Of a DNA stretch of 64,000 bases, positions 41,484 to 50,324 are shown in pieces. The notes under the pieces were generated by a model. That model worked only from the letters and a program-made list of their open reading frames with translations, searched no databases and had not been told where the DNA came from. How positions within the stretch are numbered: the first letter of the stretch is position 1; every line of letters starts with the position of its first letter. Origin of the DNA: Planococcus sp. CP5-4_YE (GTDB taxonomy: Bacteria; Bacillota; Bacilli; Bacillales_A; Planococcaceae); contig NZ_JAHPZO010000001.1 of NCBI RefSeq assembly GCF_019042655.1, forward strand, positions 310,001 to 374,000, read 5' to 3'. The translations under genes were made by a program, and so were the position numbers.

Positions 41484-42200
41484 TTAGTCCCCCTCCACAG
41501 CTTGAAGATGTTCCATGTTGATTTCTTCGTCAAAAGCCGGCAGCACCAATTCTTCTTGCAGCTCTGAAATAGTTATCGTCAAATCGTCTATGTAAAAATC
41601 ATCATGAATTGTAGAAGCCGTCAAATAACTGAAAAGTTTCCGCGCTTGTTCCTTGTTCGTTGCCGTAATGCCGATCGTGAATGGCGGCGTCGAGATAGGG
41701 TCTGCGTTGACCGTTGTGTAGCCATTGATATCGCGTATTGCGGTTGTGTTGATGACACGCTCCCCTGCAATCGCTAACTCAATGCCGTCAAAGCGGTTGA
41801 TTTCATTCACCAAACGAATCAATAAATCCGGTGGAATTTCGGTTATCTCGGTTCCAAGCGCAATCGCTTCAAGTGAGGGGCGGATCTCGAGTTCGATTCC
41901 AGGTCCAGTCACTTGCGAAAAACCAGCGGTGCCCCGTAAATCTGCAACCGTTTCTTTCAAAACCGCTTCTGGGTCCTGAGCCGCTTCGTCGCTATACTTG
42001 CCAAGTGTGTCTTCAAGCAAACTGATTTCTGACAGCAGTTCCGAGTGAAGTTGCTTTTCCCTAGATAATTGCTGGCGAATTTCCCAGGTATCGCGGGAAT
42101 CGCGGCTATCATCCGTATTTACAGTATTGTATTGTGTCGCTGTCATAAAACCGATAATAAAAAGAATGACCGTAAAACGGCCCGTGATTCGTTTTTGCAT
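41484..42200 (-). CDS. ylxX: DUF881 family protein YlxX
   Basis: A 238-residue membrane-anchored protein: one N-terminal helix, a short coiled coil (QLSREKQLHSELLSEISLLE) and a DUF881 domain outside the cell (GIELEIRPSLEAIAL to FYIDDLTITIS). I prefer the ATG at 42200 since GGAGG is six bases upstream; an ATG two codons earlier abuts that site and overlaps the ylxW stop. Paralogous to the neighbouring YlxW. Role in the division cluster is unknown. Confidence 0.88.
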   Translation of the reverse strand: MQKRITGRFTVILFIIGFMTATQYNTVNTDDSRDSRDTWEIRQQLSREKQLHSELLSEISLLEDTLGKYSDEAAQDPEAVLKETVADLRGTAGFSQVTGPGIELEIRPSLEAIALGTEITEIPPDLLIRLVNEINRFDGIELAIAGERVINTTAIRDINGYTTVNADPISTPPFTIGITATNKEQARKLFSYLTASTIHDDFYIDDLTITISELQEELVLPAFDEEINMEHLQAVEGD

Positions 42201-42202
42201 CC

Positions 42203-42940
42203 TCATCCTCCTGCATCCAACTCCGACAAAAGTGTCGGCATGCGAATGACTTGTCCTAAATCAAGTGTAACAATGAGGTTATCGTTAACGAGCTGATCCT
42301 GAACGCCGCCTGATAGCTGCATGGAGGCATTCAACACCCCTGGGCTGCCAATCGCTTCGATGGTAAAAGGCGCAGGATGCTGGATGCCGTCGACTGTAAT
42401 GACAGGGCCTGTGCAGACAATACGGGAATTGCCGTGAATCCGCTGCCCATTGACTGCAATCGCCTCGGCTCCGGAAAGATAGAGTTCGTTGATCACTTGG
42501 AACACATGGCTTTCATTGACAATATAATCGCTCGGATTTACATGGTCAGCCATGTAATCGCCGTCCTCAAGAGTCACTTTCAAGCCTTGCCCTTTAACCG
42601 GAACAAGCCCGAGGAAGCGTCTCAACTCTTCTGCCTCCCGGGCGTAAACCGTATAATTTTCCTCGCCATCCACCACAGAGCGCTCAAATTCCTGGACAGC
42701 TTTTTGCTTATCATCCAACTCGTCGCGCAATTCTTTATTGCGTTCTTGCTGTTCTATCAATTCTTTCCGGTATTGTTCTTTTTGCTCAAAAAAACTGGCT
42801 CCTGTGAAATCACTTTCCGCTTCCCGCTGGTTCGACAAACTATAGGAATAGGCCATGATAAATCCGAGAACCAAGAAAACGAGCGAGAAGACGATCGACT
42901 TACTAATGCTTTTGCGATCATTGTTCTTCGATGTTTTCAA
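42203..42940 (-). CDS. ylxW: DUF881 family protein YlxW
   Basis: A 245-residue protein of the same DUF881 family as YlxX: N-terminal membrane helix SIVFSLVFLVLGFIMAYSYS, coiled coil rich in Gln/Glu/Lys, then the extracytoplasmic domain. The most likely start is a TTG at 42940 placed five bases after GGTGA; a GTG three codons earlier is possible, and the longer frame to 43111 lies within divIB. The start overlaps the divIB end by 23 bases. The pair may have arisen by duplication. Confidence 0.85.
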   Translation of the reverse strand: MKTSKNNDRKSISKSIVFSLVFLVLGFIMAYSYSLSNQREAESDFTGASFFEQKEQYRKELIEQQERNKELRDELDDKQKAVQEFERSVVDGEENYTVYAREAEELRRFLGLVPVKGQGLKVTLEDGDYMADHVNPSDYIVNESHVFQVINELYLSGAEAIAVNGQRIHGNSRIVCTGPVITVDGIQHPAPFTIEAIGSPGVLNASMQLSGGVQDQLVNDNLIVTLDLGQVIRMPTLLSELDAGG

Positions 42941-43700
42941 GTTCCTCACCCGCTTCCGCCAATCCGAACACATCGTTATAGGAACGGAAATAGATGCCGA
43001 CTTCCATATCGATAATGCCTTTGCGGTCTTCCAGTTGGGCGGTGACAGAAGGGTAATAATTAATCTTTTCTGCCAAGGTCGATAAAATCGCCTTGATCTC
43101 GTTTCCGTCATTCATATAAATCGTGAGGTAATCCGCACGTTCCTGTTCTGTATCCAAAATGACTTGAGAGATAAGATTTTGCACTTCTGGGTCAGTTTTG
43201 ACCAACTGCTCAATTAGCGCTTCACGTTTCGCTTCATCTTCGAAATTCAAAAAGATCGGTCCTTCTACGACGCTGATTGGCTGATTGAGCACGACGCCAT
43301 TCGACAAGACCACCTGGTAACTATTGCCTTGATCCAAATACCCCATCTCTACAAATTCCTCAACTTCGATTTCAACAGAGCTCAGCCAGTTCTTTTCGAC
43401 AGTCGCCGATTCGACCCATTCGAGTGACTCGATTTCTTGTTCGATCTCCACGCTGTCAAATGACCACATCGAATCTCCAAGTGCCAAAGTGCTGGCCTGC
43501 TTGTAGCTCTCTCCATCGAATAATTCAGCGCCAGTGACTTTAATGTCCCGGATCTCGCTATAAGTCGACTGGCTGTATAAAAGAATGAACAGCAACGAAA
43601 TAAAAACGGTCAATAAAGCCGCAAATTTGCGGTTCGACCTTTTTCTGCGACGCTCCCGGAGCGTTGGTATGCGTTCTTCGATGTCTATAACTTTGTCCAT
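42918..43700 (-). CDS. divIB: Cell division protein DivIB/FtsQ
   Basis: A 260-residue bitopic division protein acting with FtsL and DivIC to control septal wall synthesis. A basic cytoplasmic N-terminus (RERRRKRSNRKF) leads into one membrane helix FAALLTVFISLLFILLY, a POTRA domain (SEIRDIKVTGAELFDGES) and the beta domain, with an acidic C-terminal tail. It follows murD by 18 bases; murG and murB, found here in B. subtilis, are absent. Confidence 0.95.
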   Translation of the reverse strand: MDKVIDIEERIPTLRERRRKRSNRKFAALLTVFISLLFILLYSQSTYSEIRDIKVTGAELFDGESYKQASTLALGDSMWSFDSVEIEQEIESLEWVESATVEKNWLSSVEIEVEEFVEMGYLDQGNSYQVVLSNGVVLNQPISVVEGPIFLNFEDEAKREALIEQLVKTDPEVQNLISQVILDTEQERADYLTIYMNDGNEIKAILSTLAEKINYYPSVTAQLEDRKGIIDMEVGIYFRSYNDVFGLAEAGEELENIEEQ

Positions 43701-43718
43701 ATCCGCCGCTCCTTCGCC

Positions 43719-45083
43719 TTATTCGTTCGCTTCTGTATATTTTTTGGCCGCTTCAATGAACGCATCGCCCCGGACTTCAAAACTTTCGTATTGATCCCAG
43801 CTCGCACAAGCAGGAGACAATAGGATCGTATCCTCTGGCGACGAATTGCTGACCGCTTTTTCGACAGCATCTTCCATCAATCCGGCTTTGATAATGTTCG
43901 GGACATGGCAGCTTTCTGCAAATTCAGCAAAACGGTCCGCCGTCTCGCCGAAAGTGACGAGCACTTTCACGCGATCCATGAATGGGCGCATTTCTTCTAA
44001 GGAATGCTGGCGCTCTAGTCCCCCCGCAAGCAAGATGATATTATCGTCAAAAGCTTCCAGCGCACTTTTGGTAGCAAGTTCATTCGTTGCCTTCGAATCG
44101 TTATAGAACCGTCTTCCTTGCCATTCCCCAACAAATTGTGAACGGTGCTTGACCCCAGTGAAAGAAGTCAGCACGCGGATAATGGTCTCTTTCGTGCCTC
44201 CGGAAAGAAGTGTCGCCGCAGTGGCGGACAAAATATTCTCGAGGTTGTGCTCACCCGCCAGCATGATCCGTTTGCGCTCGATTAACGGTTCGCCTTGCCA
44301 ATAAATATATTCACTGTCTGCACTAATGCTTTCCTCAGTTCGGCCTTTCAACGTGAAAGGAACACCTTGTGCTGTAACTGTCTTGGCATGGTCCACGAGC
44401 ATCTGCTGATCGGCATTGTAGATGAAATAATCTTCAGCCATCTGGTTTTCCGTGATTTTCTTTTTCGATCCGATATAATCTTCCAGCGATCCATGGTAAT
44501 CCAGATGCGCTTCATATAAATTGGTGATGATTGAGATATGCGGACGGAAGGATTCCGTCCCTTTTAGTTGGAATGAAGAAAGCTCTGTGACGATGACGTG
44601 GTCAGCTGTCGCTTTTTCTGCCACTCCACTTGCCACCGTACCAATATTCCCCGCAATAAGCGGTGACTTGCCGTCCTGATTAAGCATATGAAACAGCAAA
44701 GTCGTCGTTGTAGTTTTACCATTCGATCCTGTAATGCCGATAAACGGCGCTTCGCTGATGCGGTAGGCCAGCTCAATTTCCGTCCATACCGGAATGCCTT
44801 TTTCTAATGCTTTCTGGATCAGCAGGTTTCGGTATGGAATCCCTGGATTCTTGATGACCAGTTCAAAACCTTCATCCATTAAATCTTCTGGATGGCGCCC
44901 GCAAATGACAGTAACGCCCAAATTTAATAACTCCTGGGCTTCGGGATTTTCTTCGAAGGGCTTGGAATCATTGACCGTTACGAATGCCCCGAGTTTATGT
45001 AAAAGGCGGGCAGCCGTAAATCCGCTTTTCGCTAATCCGAGCACAAGTACTTTCTTTTGATGCAATTGCGGCAAATCTTTCAT
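43719..45083 (-). CDS. murD: UDP-N-acetylmuramoyl-L-alanine--D-glutamate ligase
   Basis: Adds D-glutamate to the peptidoglycan precursor. The 454-residue Mur ligase has the N-terminal UDP-binding VLGLAKSGFTAARLL, the ATP-binding GITGSNGKTTTT, HRSQFV and YNDSKATN, and the C-terminal LSPACASWDQYESFEVRGD. Its start is directly after the mraY stop with no gap. Confidence 0.97.
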   Translation of the reverse strand: MKDLPQLHQKKVLVLGLAKSGFTAARLLHKLGAFVTVNDSKPFEENPEAQELLNLGVTVICGRHPEDLMDEGFELVIKNPGIPYRNLLIQKALEKGIPVWTEIELAYRISEAPFIGITGSNGKTTTTTLLFHMLNQDGKSPLIAGNIGTVASGVAEKATADHVIVTELSSFQLKGTESFRPHISIITNLYEAHLDYHGSLEDYIGSKKKITENQMAEDYFIYNADQQMLVDHAKTVTAQGVPFTLKGRTEESISADSEYIYWQGEPLIERKRIMLAGEHNLENILSATAATLLSGGTKETIIRVLTSFTGVKHRSQFVGEWQGRRFYNDSKATNELATKSALEAFDDNIILLAGGLERQHSLEEMRPFMDRVKVLVTFGETADRFAEFAESCHVPNIIKAGLMEDAVEKAVSNSSPEDTILLSPACASWDQYESFEVRGDAFIEAAKKYTEANE

Positions 45084-46052
45084 TTACATGACCTCCAATA
45101 AAACGGCAACCGCGGCACTGATGAAACCGACACCCCAAAATACGGTAACCACTTTCCATTCAGACCAGCCGCTCAATTCAAAATGATGGTGGATTGGGCT
45201 CATTTTAAATATGCGTTTTTTCCGTAGTTTAAAACTTCCGACCTGCAAAATGACCGAAGCGGTTTCAATGACGAACACCAAACCAATCAAGAGCAGGAGC
45301 AATTCCTGTTTTAAAAGGATCGAGACCATGGCTAGCGCACCGCCAAGAGCCAAAGACCCTGTATCGCCCATAAATACCTTTGCTGGGTATTTGTTGAAGA
45401 CGAGGAATCCGATCAACCCGCCTGCCACCGTAAACGTGAACAAGGCAATTCCGGTTTCCTGCTGGACAATCGCCAATATGCCGAAAGCAGCAAAAGCGAT
45501 GGATGCCGTCCCTGCAACAAGTCCGTCAAGCCCGTCCGTCAAATTGACGGCATTCGAGAAGCCGACCAACCAGAATACGATGAACAAGACATATACCCAT
45601 CCGAGTTCGATGGATGCATCCGTAAACGGAATGCCTAGCGCTGTATTAAATCCGTTTGCACGGAGCAAAAAAAATGATAAAACGGCAATGACGATTTGCG
45701 CCAGCAATTTCTGGAGCGAGGTCAGCCCAAGATTGCGCTTAACCACCACTTTGATAAAGTCATCCAAAAATCCGATCAATCCGTAACCGAATAGGACAAT
45801 CAACAATATGACTACTTGAGTACTCAATTCACCATTGAAAGCGGCCACTATTAGTACCGTCACGATAATGGAGATCAGGAACACCAATCCCCCCATCGTC
45901 GGTGTCCCTGTTTTTTTCATATGCGATTCCGGACCTTCCTCGCGAATGCTTTGCCCGAATTTCATGCGTTTCAATAGCGGGATGAATACTGGCATCAATG
46001 CGATGGTCATGATCAATGCGATCCCAAATCCAAATATACTTATACCTTCCAT
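45084..46052 (-). CDS. mraY: Phospho-N-acetylmuramoyl-pentapeptide transferase
   Basis: Membrane enzyme that makes lipid I by moving phospho-MurNAc-pentapeptide to undecaprenyl phosphate. The 322-residue protein has about ten hydrophobic helices and the family motifs [10 protein letters not shown], the Asp pair in [21 protein letters not shown] and the HHHFE motif near the C-terminus. In B. subtilis murE lies between pbpB/spoVD and mraY; here mraY directly follows pbpB, as in Staphylococcus. Confidence 0.97.
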   Translation of the reverse strand: MEGISIFGFGIALIMTIALMPVFIPLLKRMKFGQSIREEGPESHMKKTGTPTMGGLVFLISIIVTVLIVAAFNGELSTQVVILLIVLFGYGLIGFLDDFIKVVVKRNLGLTSLQKLLAQIVIAVLSFFLLRANGFNTALGIPFTDASIELGWVYVLFIVFWLVGFSNAVNLTDGLDGLVAGTASIAFAAFGILAIVQQETGIALFTFTVAGGLIGFLVFNKYPAKVFMGDTGSLALGGALAMVSILLKQELLLLLIGLVFVIETASVILQVGSFKLRKKRIFKMSPIHHHFELSGWSEWKVVTVFWGVGFISAAVAVLLEVM

Positions 46053-46089
46053 AAATAGAGCTCCTTTAAAGACGAGTACACTCGTTCAT

Positions 46090-48417
46090 TTATTCGTTTT
46101 CATTATTCACCGGTTGTTCCGGTTGTTCTGCTGCTGGTTCTACTGTTGCTTCTTCTGCTATTGGTTCTGTTGTGGGTTCAGCTGCTTCTTGGCTTCCCGC
46201 TCCAGCTGGATCCGTTTCAGGCTGCAGCTGTGCTTCTTCGGCATTCAGTAATTGCTCCGGATAAAAAACTTCGGGCGGCTGCAATTCGATGATAACAGAT
46301 TCACCCTTTGCCGGCACTGCACCTTCAGCAACGCTTTGCGTCATGGCAAAGCCTTGCCCTGCGATTTCAAGCGGCAATCCACTCAGCGCTTGGAATGCCA
46401 AAAGTTCACGTTTTGACCAGCCAGTAAAATCTGGAATAGCTGTGGTGCCACCGGTTCTCAAAATAATATTTTCACCGGCCACCAATTTTTCACCAGCTTC
46501 TGGGTATTGATCACTTATTGGAGAATTATCACCAGCGATAACTGGATTCACTCCCTTAGCTTTCAGCTGTGAAACCGCCTCTTCCATCGTAAGCCCTTTA
46601 TAGTCTTCAATTTCAACAGTCTTTGCTTCTACAGAATTCTCAGGTGCAATGTTCAAATACTTCAATCCGTTTTCCATGACAGATGTGAAGATTTTGGACA
46701 CTGGAACAGAACCGTATTCATCTGCAGGCAATTGAGGCTGTTGCACTCCAATATAAATTAACAATTCCGGATCATCTGCAGGTGCCATGCCGAGGAACGA
46801 GAATAAATAATTATTCCTGCCTGTCATATAGCGGCCGTCTTCTCCAGGAACTTGTGCTGTGCCGGTTTTACCAGCGACAGAATAATCCTGCAATGCGAAG
46901 CCTTGCCCAGAACCGACTTCTGAAGTGACAGTGGAAGCCATGATTTCACGGACTTTTTTCGCTGTTTCTGCTGAGATTGGTTTACCTGCTTCTTGAGGTT
47001 CAGATTTCACAGTCACGTCGCCTGTATCAGGATTCTTGATTTGATCGATGATATACGGCTTCATCATCGTACCATCTCCAGCCAACGCGGTTGCTGCCTG
47101 GATCATCTGGATCGGCGTAACGGTCGATCCCTGTCCGTAGGCAGTAGTCAATTTATTGATCGGATATTGATCCAGAATCTTTCCTGCCGCTTCATTCGGT
47201 AAATCAATGCCGGTTTTTTCGCCGAAACCGAATGCATCGATGTAATTCATGAAATTATCCGCGCCAAGGCGTTCCAGCAAATAGCCCATCGATACGTTGG
47301 AAGAACGCTGGAAGCCTTCAAGGAATGTGATGCTTCCCCATCCACGGCCGCTATTGTGGTCGCCGATCGTGCGGTCCAACAATGTATAGGTTCCAGAATT
47401 ATAATAAGCATTCGGATCCCATTTGCCTTCTTCGACAGCAGCTGCCAATGTGAAAACCTTCATCGGCGAGCCAGGCTCAATCGTTAGCTCAATGCTTTCA
47501 TTCAACCAGTTATCTGATAAACCTTCGCGCGTATTTGGATTGAAGGTCGGGCGCTGAGACATGCCCAGGATCTCGCCGGTATCCGGATCAGCGATCACTG
47601 CGATCATGCGTGCCGGGTTGTATTCCTCCTGGACACTCGACATGGCATCTTCCAGAAAGTTCTGAAGCGTGCGGTCCAGTGTCAGTTGGAGATTGGACCC
47701 GTCAACAGCGGGAGTGACCGCTTCTTGGCTATTCGGCAATAGATAACCCCATTTATCGGTATCGAACTCCATCTTACCGTCTTTGCCTGTTAGGACTTCA
47801 TCGTGGATCGATTCCAAGCCCATCTTGCCTTTGGTCTTGACTTGTCCATCCTCGAATTCTTCTTTCATGGCAAAGCCGATCAGATGGGAGGCGAATACAC
47901 CGTTTGGGTAAAGACGCTTAAGGTCCTTGACGAACAATAAGCCCGGCAAGTCTTTTTCTTTCATTTCGAGCATTTGGGTATGGCTGATTTCGCGTCCAGC
48001 TGCGCCGAACTCCACCTGGTGACGGTCTTTTTCGATTCCATTCTCCAAAATGCTTAACAATTCTTCTTTTGGCGCACCCAATTGTTCAGACAAATACGCC
48101 GCTGTTTCCTCGGCATCGATTACGTGGTTCGGTTTTTCAGGATTCGTCGTCATCGATTCCTCTAACACAGCCACTAATCTATACGTCAATGTATCTTCTG
48201 CAATGATTTCCCCGTTGCGGTCCAAAATCTTCCCGCGTTCTGCGGTCAGTACTTCTTCCTGGCTGTATTTGGCGGCTGCTCTGGCTGCCAATTCCTGCCC
48301 TTCCACTTTGCCCGTCGCTTGAATTGTGATTATTCTGGCCATTAAAAGGAAAAAGAGCCCTGCAAATAGTAAAAATAGCAGAAAGGCTCCTCCTTGAAAA
48401 CGAAATTTTTTCTTCAT
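46090..48417 (-). CDS. pbpB: PASTA-containing class B penicillin-binding protein (PBP2B/PBP1 type)
   Basis: Septal transpeptidase that cross-links peptidoglycan during division. The 775-residue protein has one N-terminal membrane helix (11-30), a pedestal domain, and the transpeptidase domain with Ser317-x-x-Lys320 (SPMK), SSN at 372-374 and KTG at 517-519. Two PASTA domains follow (from about 590 and 660). The C-terminal 50 or so residues are an acidic Glu/Pro/Ala-rich tail that looks disordered. The start overlaps ftsL by four bases. It is the vegetative paralogue; spoVD is absent. Confidence 0.96.
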   Translation of the reverse strand: MKKKFRFQGGAFLLFLLFAGLFFLLMARIITIQATGKVEGQELAARAAAKYSQEEVLTAERGKILDRNGEIIAEDTLTYRLVAVLEESMTTNPEKPNHVIDAEETAAYLSEQLGAPKEELLSILENGIEKDRHQVEFGAAGREISHTQMLEMKEKDLPGLLFVKDLKRLYPNGVFASHLIGFAMKEEFEDGQVKTKGKMGLESIHDEVLTGKDGKMEFDTDKWGYLLPNSQEAVTPAVDGSNLQLTLDRTLQNFLEDAMSSVQEEYNPARMIAVIADPDTGEILGMSQRPTFNPNTREGLSDNWLNESIELTIEPGSPMKVFTLAAAVEEGKWDPNAYYNSGTYTLLDRTIGDHNSGRGWGSITFLEGFQRSSNVSMGYLLERLGADNFMNYIDAFGFGEKTGIDLPNEAAGKILDQYPINKLTTAYGQGSTVTPIQMIQAATALAGDGTMMKPYIIDQIKNPDTGDVTVKSEPQEAGKPISAETAKKVREIMASTVTSEVGSGQGFALQDYSVAGKTGTAQVPGEDGRYMTGRNNYLFSFLGMAPADDPELLIYIGVQQPQLPADEYGSVPVSKIFTSVMENGLKYLNIAPENSVEAKTVEIEDYKGLTMEEAVSQLKAKGVNPVIAGDNSPISDQYPEAGEKLVAGENIILRTGGTTAIPDFTGWSKRELLAFQALSGLPLEIAGQGFAMTQSVAEGAVPAKGESVIIELQPPEVFYPEQLLNAEEAQLQPETDPAGAGSQEAAEPTTEPIAEEATVEPAAEQPEQPVNNENE

Positions 48418-48773
48418 TGTCCCGGCACTACCTTTACATTTCGCTCATTTAATTTTAAGCCGTAATCCTTTGCTTTCGACCAAATGCGCTCATATGAAGA
48501 CAGTTCACTTACTTGCACGGACAAATCGGTATTTTGTTTCGTTGTTTCATTGATTGAATTTTCAATTGTCTGGATTTCCTGCGTGGAAGCTTGGATTGTC
48601 GACTGATTTTGCAAGACCAGCAATGCACACAGGATGCAAACTGCCAGGAAAGCTGTGTAGAGGATCTTTTCGCCTTTGGTGATGCGTTTTTTCTTTTTTG
48701 CCGGCTGTCTATTCGGACTTTGCGGAACGGCCGGCTGCTGGATGTAGGTTTGGGTTCTCGCATTCAACGCCAT
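48414..48773 (-). CDS. ftsL: Cell division protein FtsL
   Basis: A 119-residue bitopic protein of the divisome. A basic cytoplasmic tail (KKKKRITKGEK) precedes one membrane helix (ILYTAFLAVCILCALLVL) and a short extracytoplasmic leucine-zipper-like coiled coil with spaced Ile/Leu residues. Sequence conservation in this family is low; position between rsmH and pbpB makes the call safe. Confidence 0.93.
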   Translation of the reverse strand: MALNARTQTYIQQPAVPQSPNRQPAKKKKRITKGEKILYTAFLAVCILCALLVLQNQSTIQASTQEIQTIENSINETTKQNTDLSVQVSELSSYERIWSKAKDYGLKLNERNVKVVPGQ

Positions 48774-48785
48774 TTAAACACGTCC

Positions 48786-49724
48786 TTAGAGTTTGATTTT
48801 CTCCGCAATCCGCAACTTGGCGGAACGCGACCGATTATTATGTGCCAATTCTTCTTCCGAAGGCAATATTGGTTTTCGTGTAATTAATTTCAATTTTGGT
48901 TCTAGCCCATCTGGGATGACCGGCAAGTTCGGAGGCAGTTCCGGAAGCGATGACGCTTCTTTGAACAGCGCTTTTGTCAAGCGATCTTCGAGCGAATGGA
49001 AAGTAATGACGCTGATTCTTCCGCCGATAGCAAGCATATCAATCGCATCCTGCAAAGAAGTTTCAGCAGCCCCGAGTTCATCATTAACTGCGATACGGAT
49101 CGCCTGGAATACGCGCTTTGCCGGATGGCCGCCTTTACGCCTCGCTGGGGCCGGAATGCCGTCTTTGATGCATTCCACCAGCTGCGCCGTCGTTTCAATC
49201 GGTTGCTTGTCCCTGGCAGCTTCGATTTTTCGAGCGATTTGCTTGGAGAATTTTTCCTCCCCGTAGCGGTAAAAAATACGCACGAGGTCTTCAAAACGCC
49301 AGTCGTTTACAACATGATAAGCACTCAGCTCTGCGCTTTGATCCATGCGCATGTCAAGCGGTGCGTCGTGATGATAGCTGAATCCGCGTTCCGGTGTATC
49401 GAGCTGGGGCGATGAAACGCCCAGGTCGTACAAAATGCCGTCAACTTTCTCGATTCCGCGGTTTTCCAGCTCTTCCTTTAAATCTTTGAAATTTGCATGG
49501 ATAAAAGTGATTTTATGTAAATGGTCTTTCAGTTTTTCTTTTGCATGTTCGATTGCTGTCGCATCCTGATCAAAGCAGTACAGATGTCCCTGATCGGATA
49601 GCTGCTGGACCAAATATTCACTATGGCCGGCACCGCCGAGTGTACAATCTACATATATGCCATCAGGACGAACGTTCAGCCCATCGACAGTTTCATGCAG
49701 CAAAACTGTAGTGTGATTGAACAA
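48786..49724 (-). CDS. rsmH: 16S rRNA m4C1402 methyltransferase RsmH (MraW)
   Basis: Methylates N4 of C1402 in the ribosomal P site. The 312-residue protein has [16 protein letters not shown] (SAM-binding), [32 protein letters not shown], and [15 protein letters not shown]. It lies 21 bases after mraZ and 12 before ftsL, the universal order. Confidence 0.97.
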   Translation of the reverse strand: MFNHTTVLLHETVDGLNVRPDGIYVDCTLGGAGHSEYLVQQLSDQGHLYCFDQDATAIEHAKEKLKDHLHKITFIHANFKDLKEELENRGIEKVDGILYDLGVSSPQLDTPERGFSYHHDAPLDMRMDQSAELSAYHVVNDWRFEDLVRIFYRYGEEKFSKQIARKIEAARDKQPIETTAQLVECIKDGIPAPARRKGGHPAKRVFQAIRIAVNDELGAAETSLQDAIDMLAIGGRISVITFHSLEDRLTKALFKEASSLPELPPNLPVIPDGLEPKLKLITRKPILPSEEELAHNNRSRSAKLRIAEKIKL

Positions 49725-49745
49725 CCCAGTCCCCCCGTTCGTTAG

Positions 49746-50177
49746 TTAAAAATCAAAGTCAGTTAAGTTTTCGGCAATTTCGTTAAAGGATTCTTCGGAT
49801 TCTTCGAAATACGCTTCCCATGCATCTTTTGCCCATATTTCGAACCGGTTGGAGACGCCCAGAATGACGCATTCTTTTTCGATCTTCGCGTACGACAAAA
49901 GGTTCGCAGGTATATTGACGCGTCCTTGCTTATCAAGTTCCATTTCCTGGGCCCCTGAGAAGAAAAAGCGGGTAAATGCACGTGCATCTTTTTTCGTAAC
50001 TGGCATTTCTTTTAATTTTTCTTCAATTTTATTCCATTCATTCATCGGATAACCAAATAAGCACTGATCCAGGCCCCGGGTGATCACAAAATGTTCACCC
50101 AGCAATTCACGGTATTTAGCAGGAACGATTAATCTGCCCTTAGCATCAACATTATGTTGAAATTCGCCCATGAACAT
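49746..50177 (-). CDS. mraZ: Transcriptional regulator MraZ
   Basis: A 143-residue protein with two AbrB/SpoVT-like swapped-hairpin domains that forms ring-shaped oligomers and represses its own operon by binding direct repeats in the promoter. The two hallmark blocks are [14 protein letters not shown] and [13 protein letters not shown] use the ATG at 50177 because it gives the family's usual MFMGEF start and follows GGGGTG; an ATG two codons later is possible. First gene of the division cluster. Three ten-base repeats that fit its binding site lie just upstream. Confidence 0.96.
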   Translation of the reverse strand: MFMGEFQHNVDAKGRLIVPAKYRELLGEHFVITRGLDQCLFGYPMNEWNKIEEKLKEMPVTKKDARAFTRFFFSGAQEMELDKQGRVNIPANLLSYAKIEKECVILGVSNRFEIWAKDAWEAYFEESEESFNEIAENLTDFDF

Positions 50178-50193
50178 GCCTTTCACCCCACTT

Positions 50194-50199
50194 ATTATA
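50194..50199 (-). promoter_or_regulatory. Candidate -10 element of the mraZ promoter
   Basis: TATAAT is read on the minus strand at 50199-50194. No good -35 is visible; instead the operator repeats lie at the -35 position. Transcription from it would leave a leader of only about ten bases. Confidence 0.55.
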
Positions 50200-50204
50200 A
50201 TTAA

Positions 50205-50234
50205 TGTACCACATTCCCCCACATGCCACCACTT
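50205..50234 (-). promoter_or_regulatory. MraZ operator: three ten-base direct repeats
   Basis: On the minus strand AAGTGGTGGC, ATGTGGGGGA and ATGTGGTACA follow one another with exact ten-base period, each with GTGG at the same place. MraZ in other bacteria binds three or four such TGGG/GTGG repeats spaced one helical turn. Confidence 0.85.
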
Positions 50235-50292
50235 GTTTTTGAAATATTTCACTATTGTTACAGCATTTCATCTCAAAGAGTTTACTTGACAT

Positions 50293-50319
50293 AAAAAAAG
50301 CCTGCATAAGCAGGCTTTT
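50293..50319 (-). terminator. Terminator of bshC
   Basis: GAAAAGCCTGC and GCAGGCTTTTT pair around TTAT on the minus strand, ending in a T-run. It separates bshC from the mraZ promoter region. Confidence 0.93.
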
Positions 50320-50324
50320 CCAAG

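Noticed and set aside
45211..45786. 191-codon open frame opposite mraY
   Set aside because: Mirror of a conserved membrane protein gene; no start signal.
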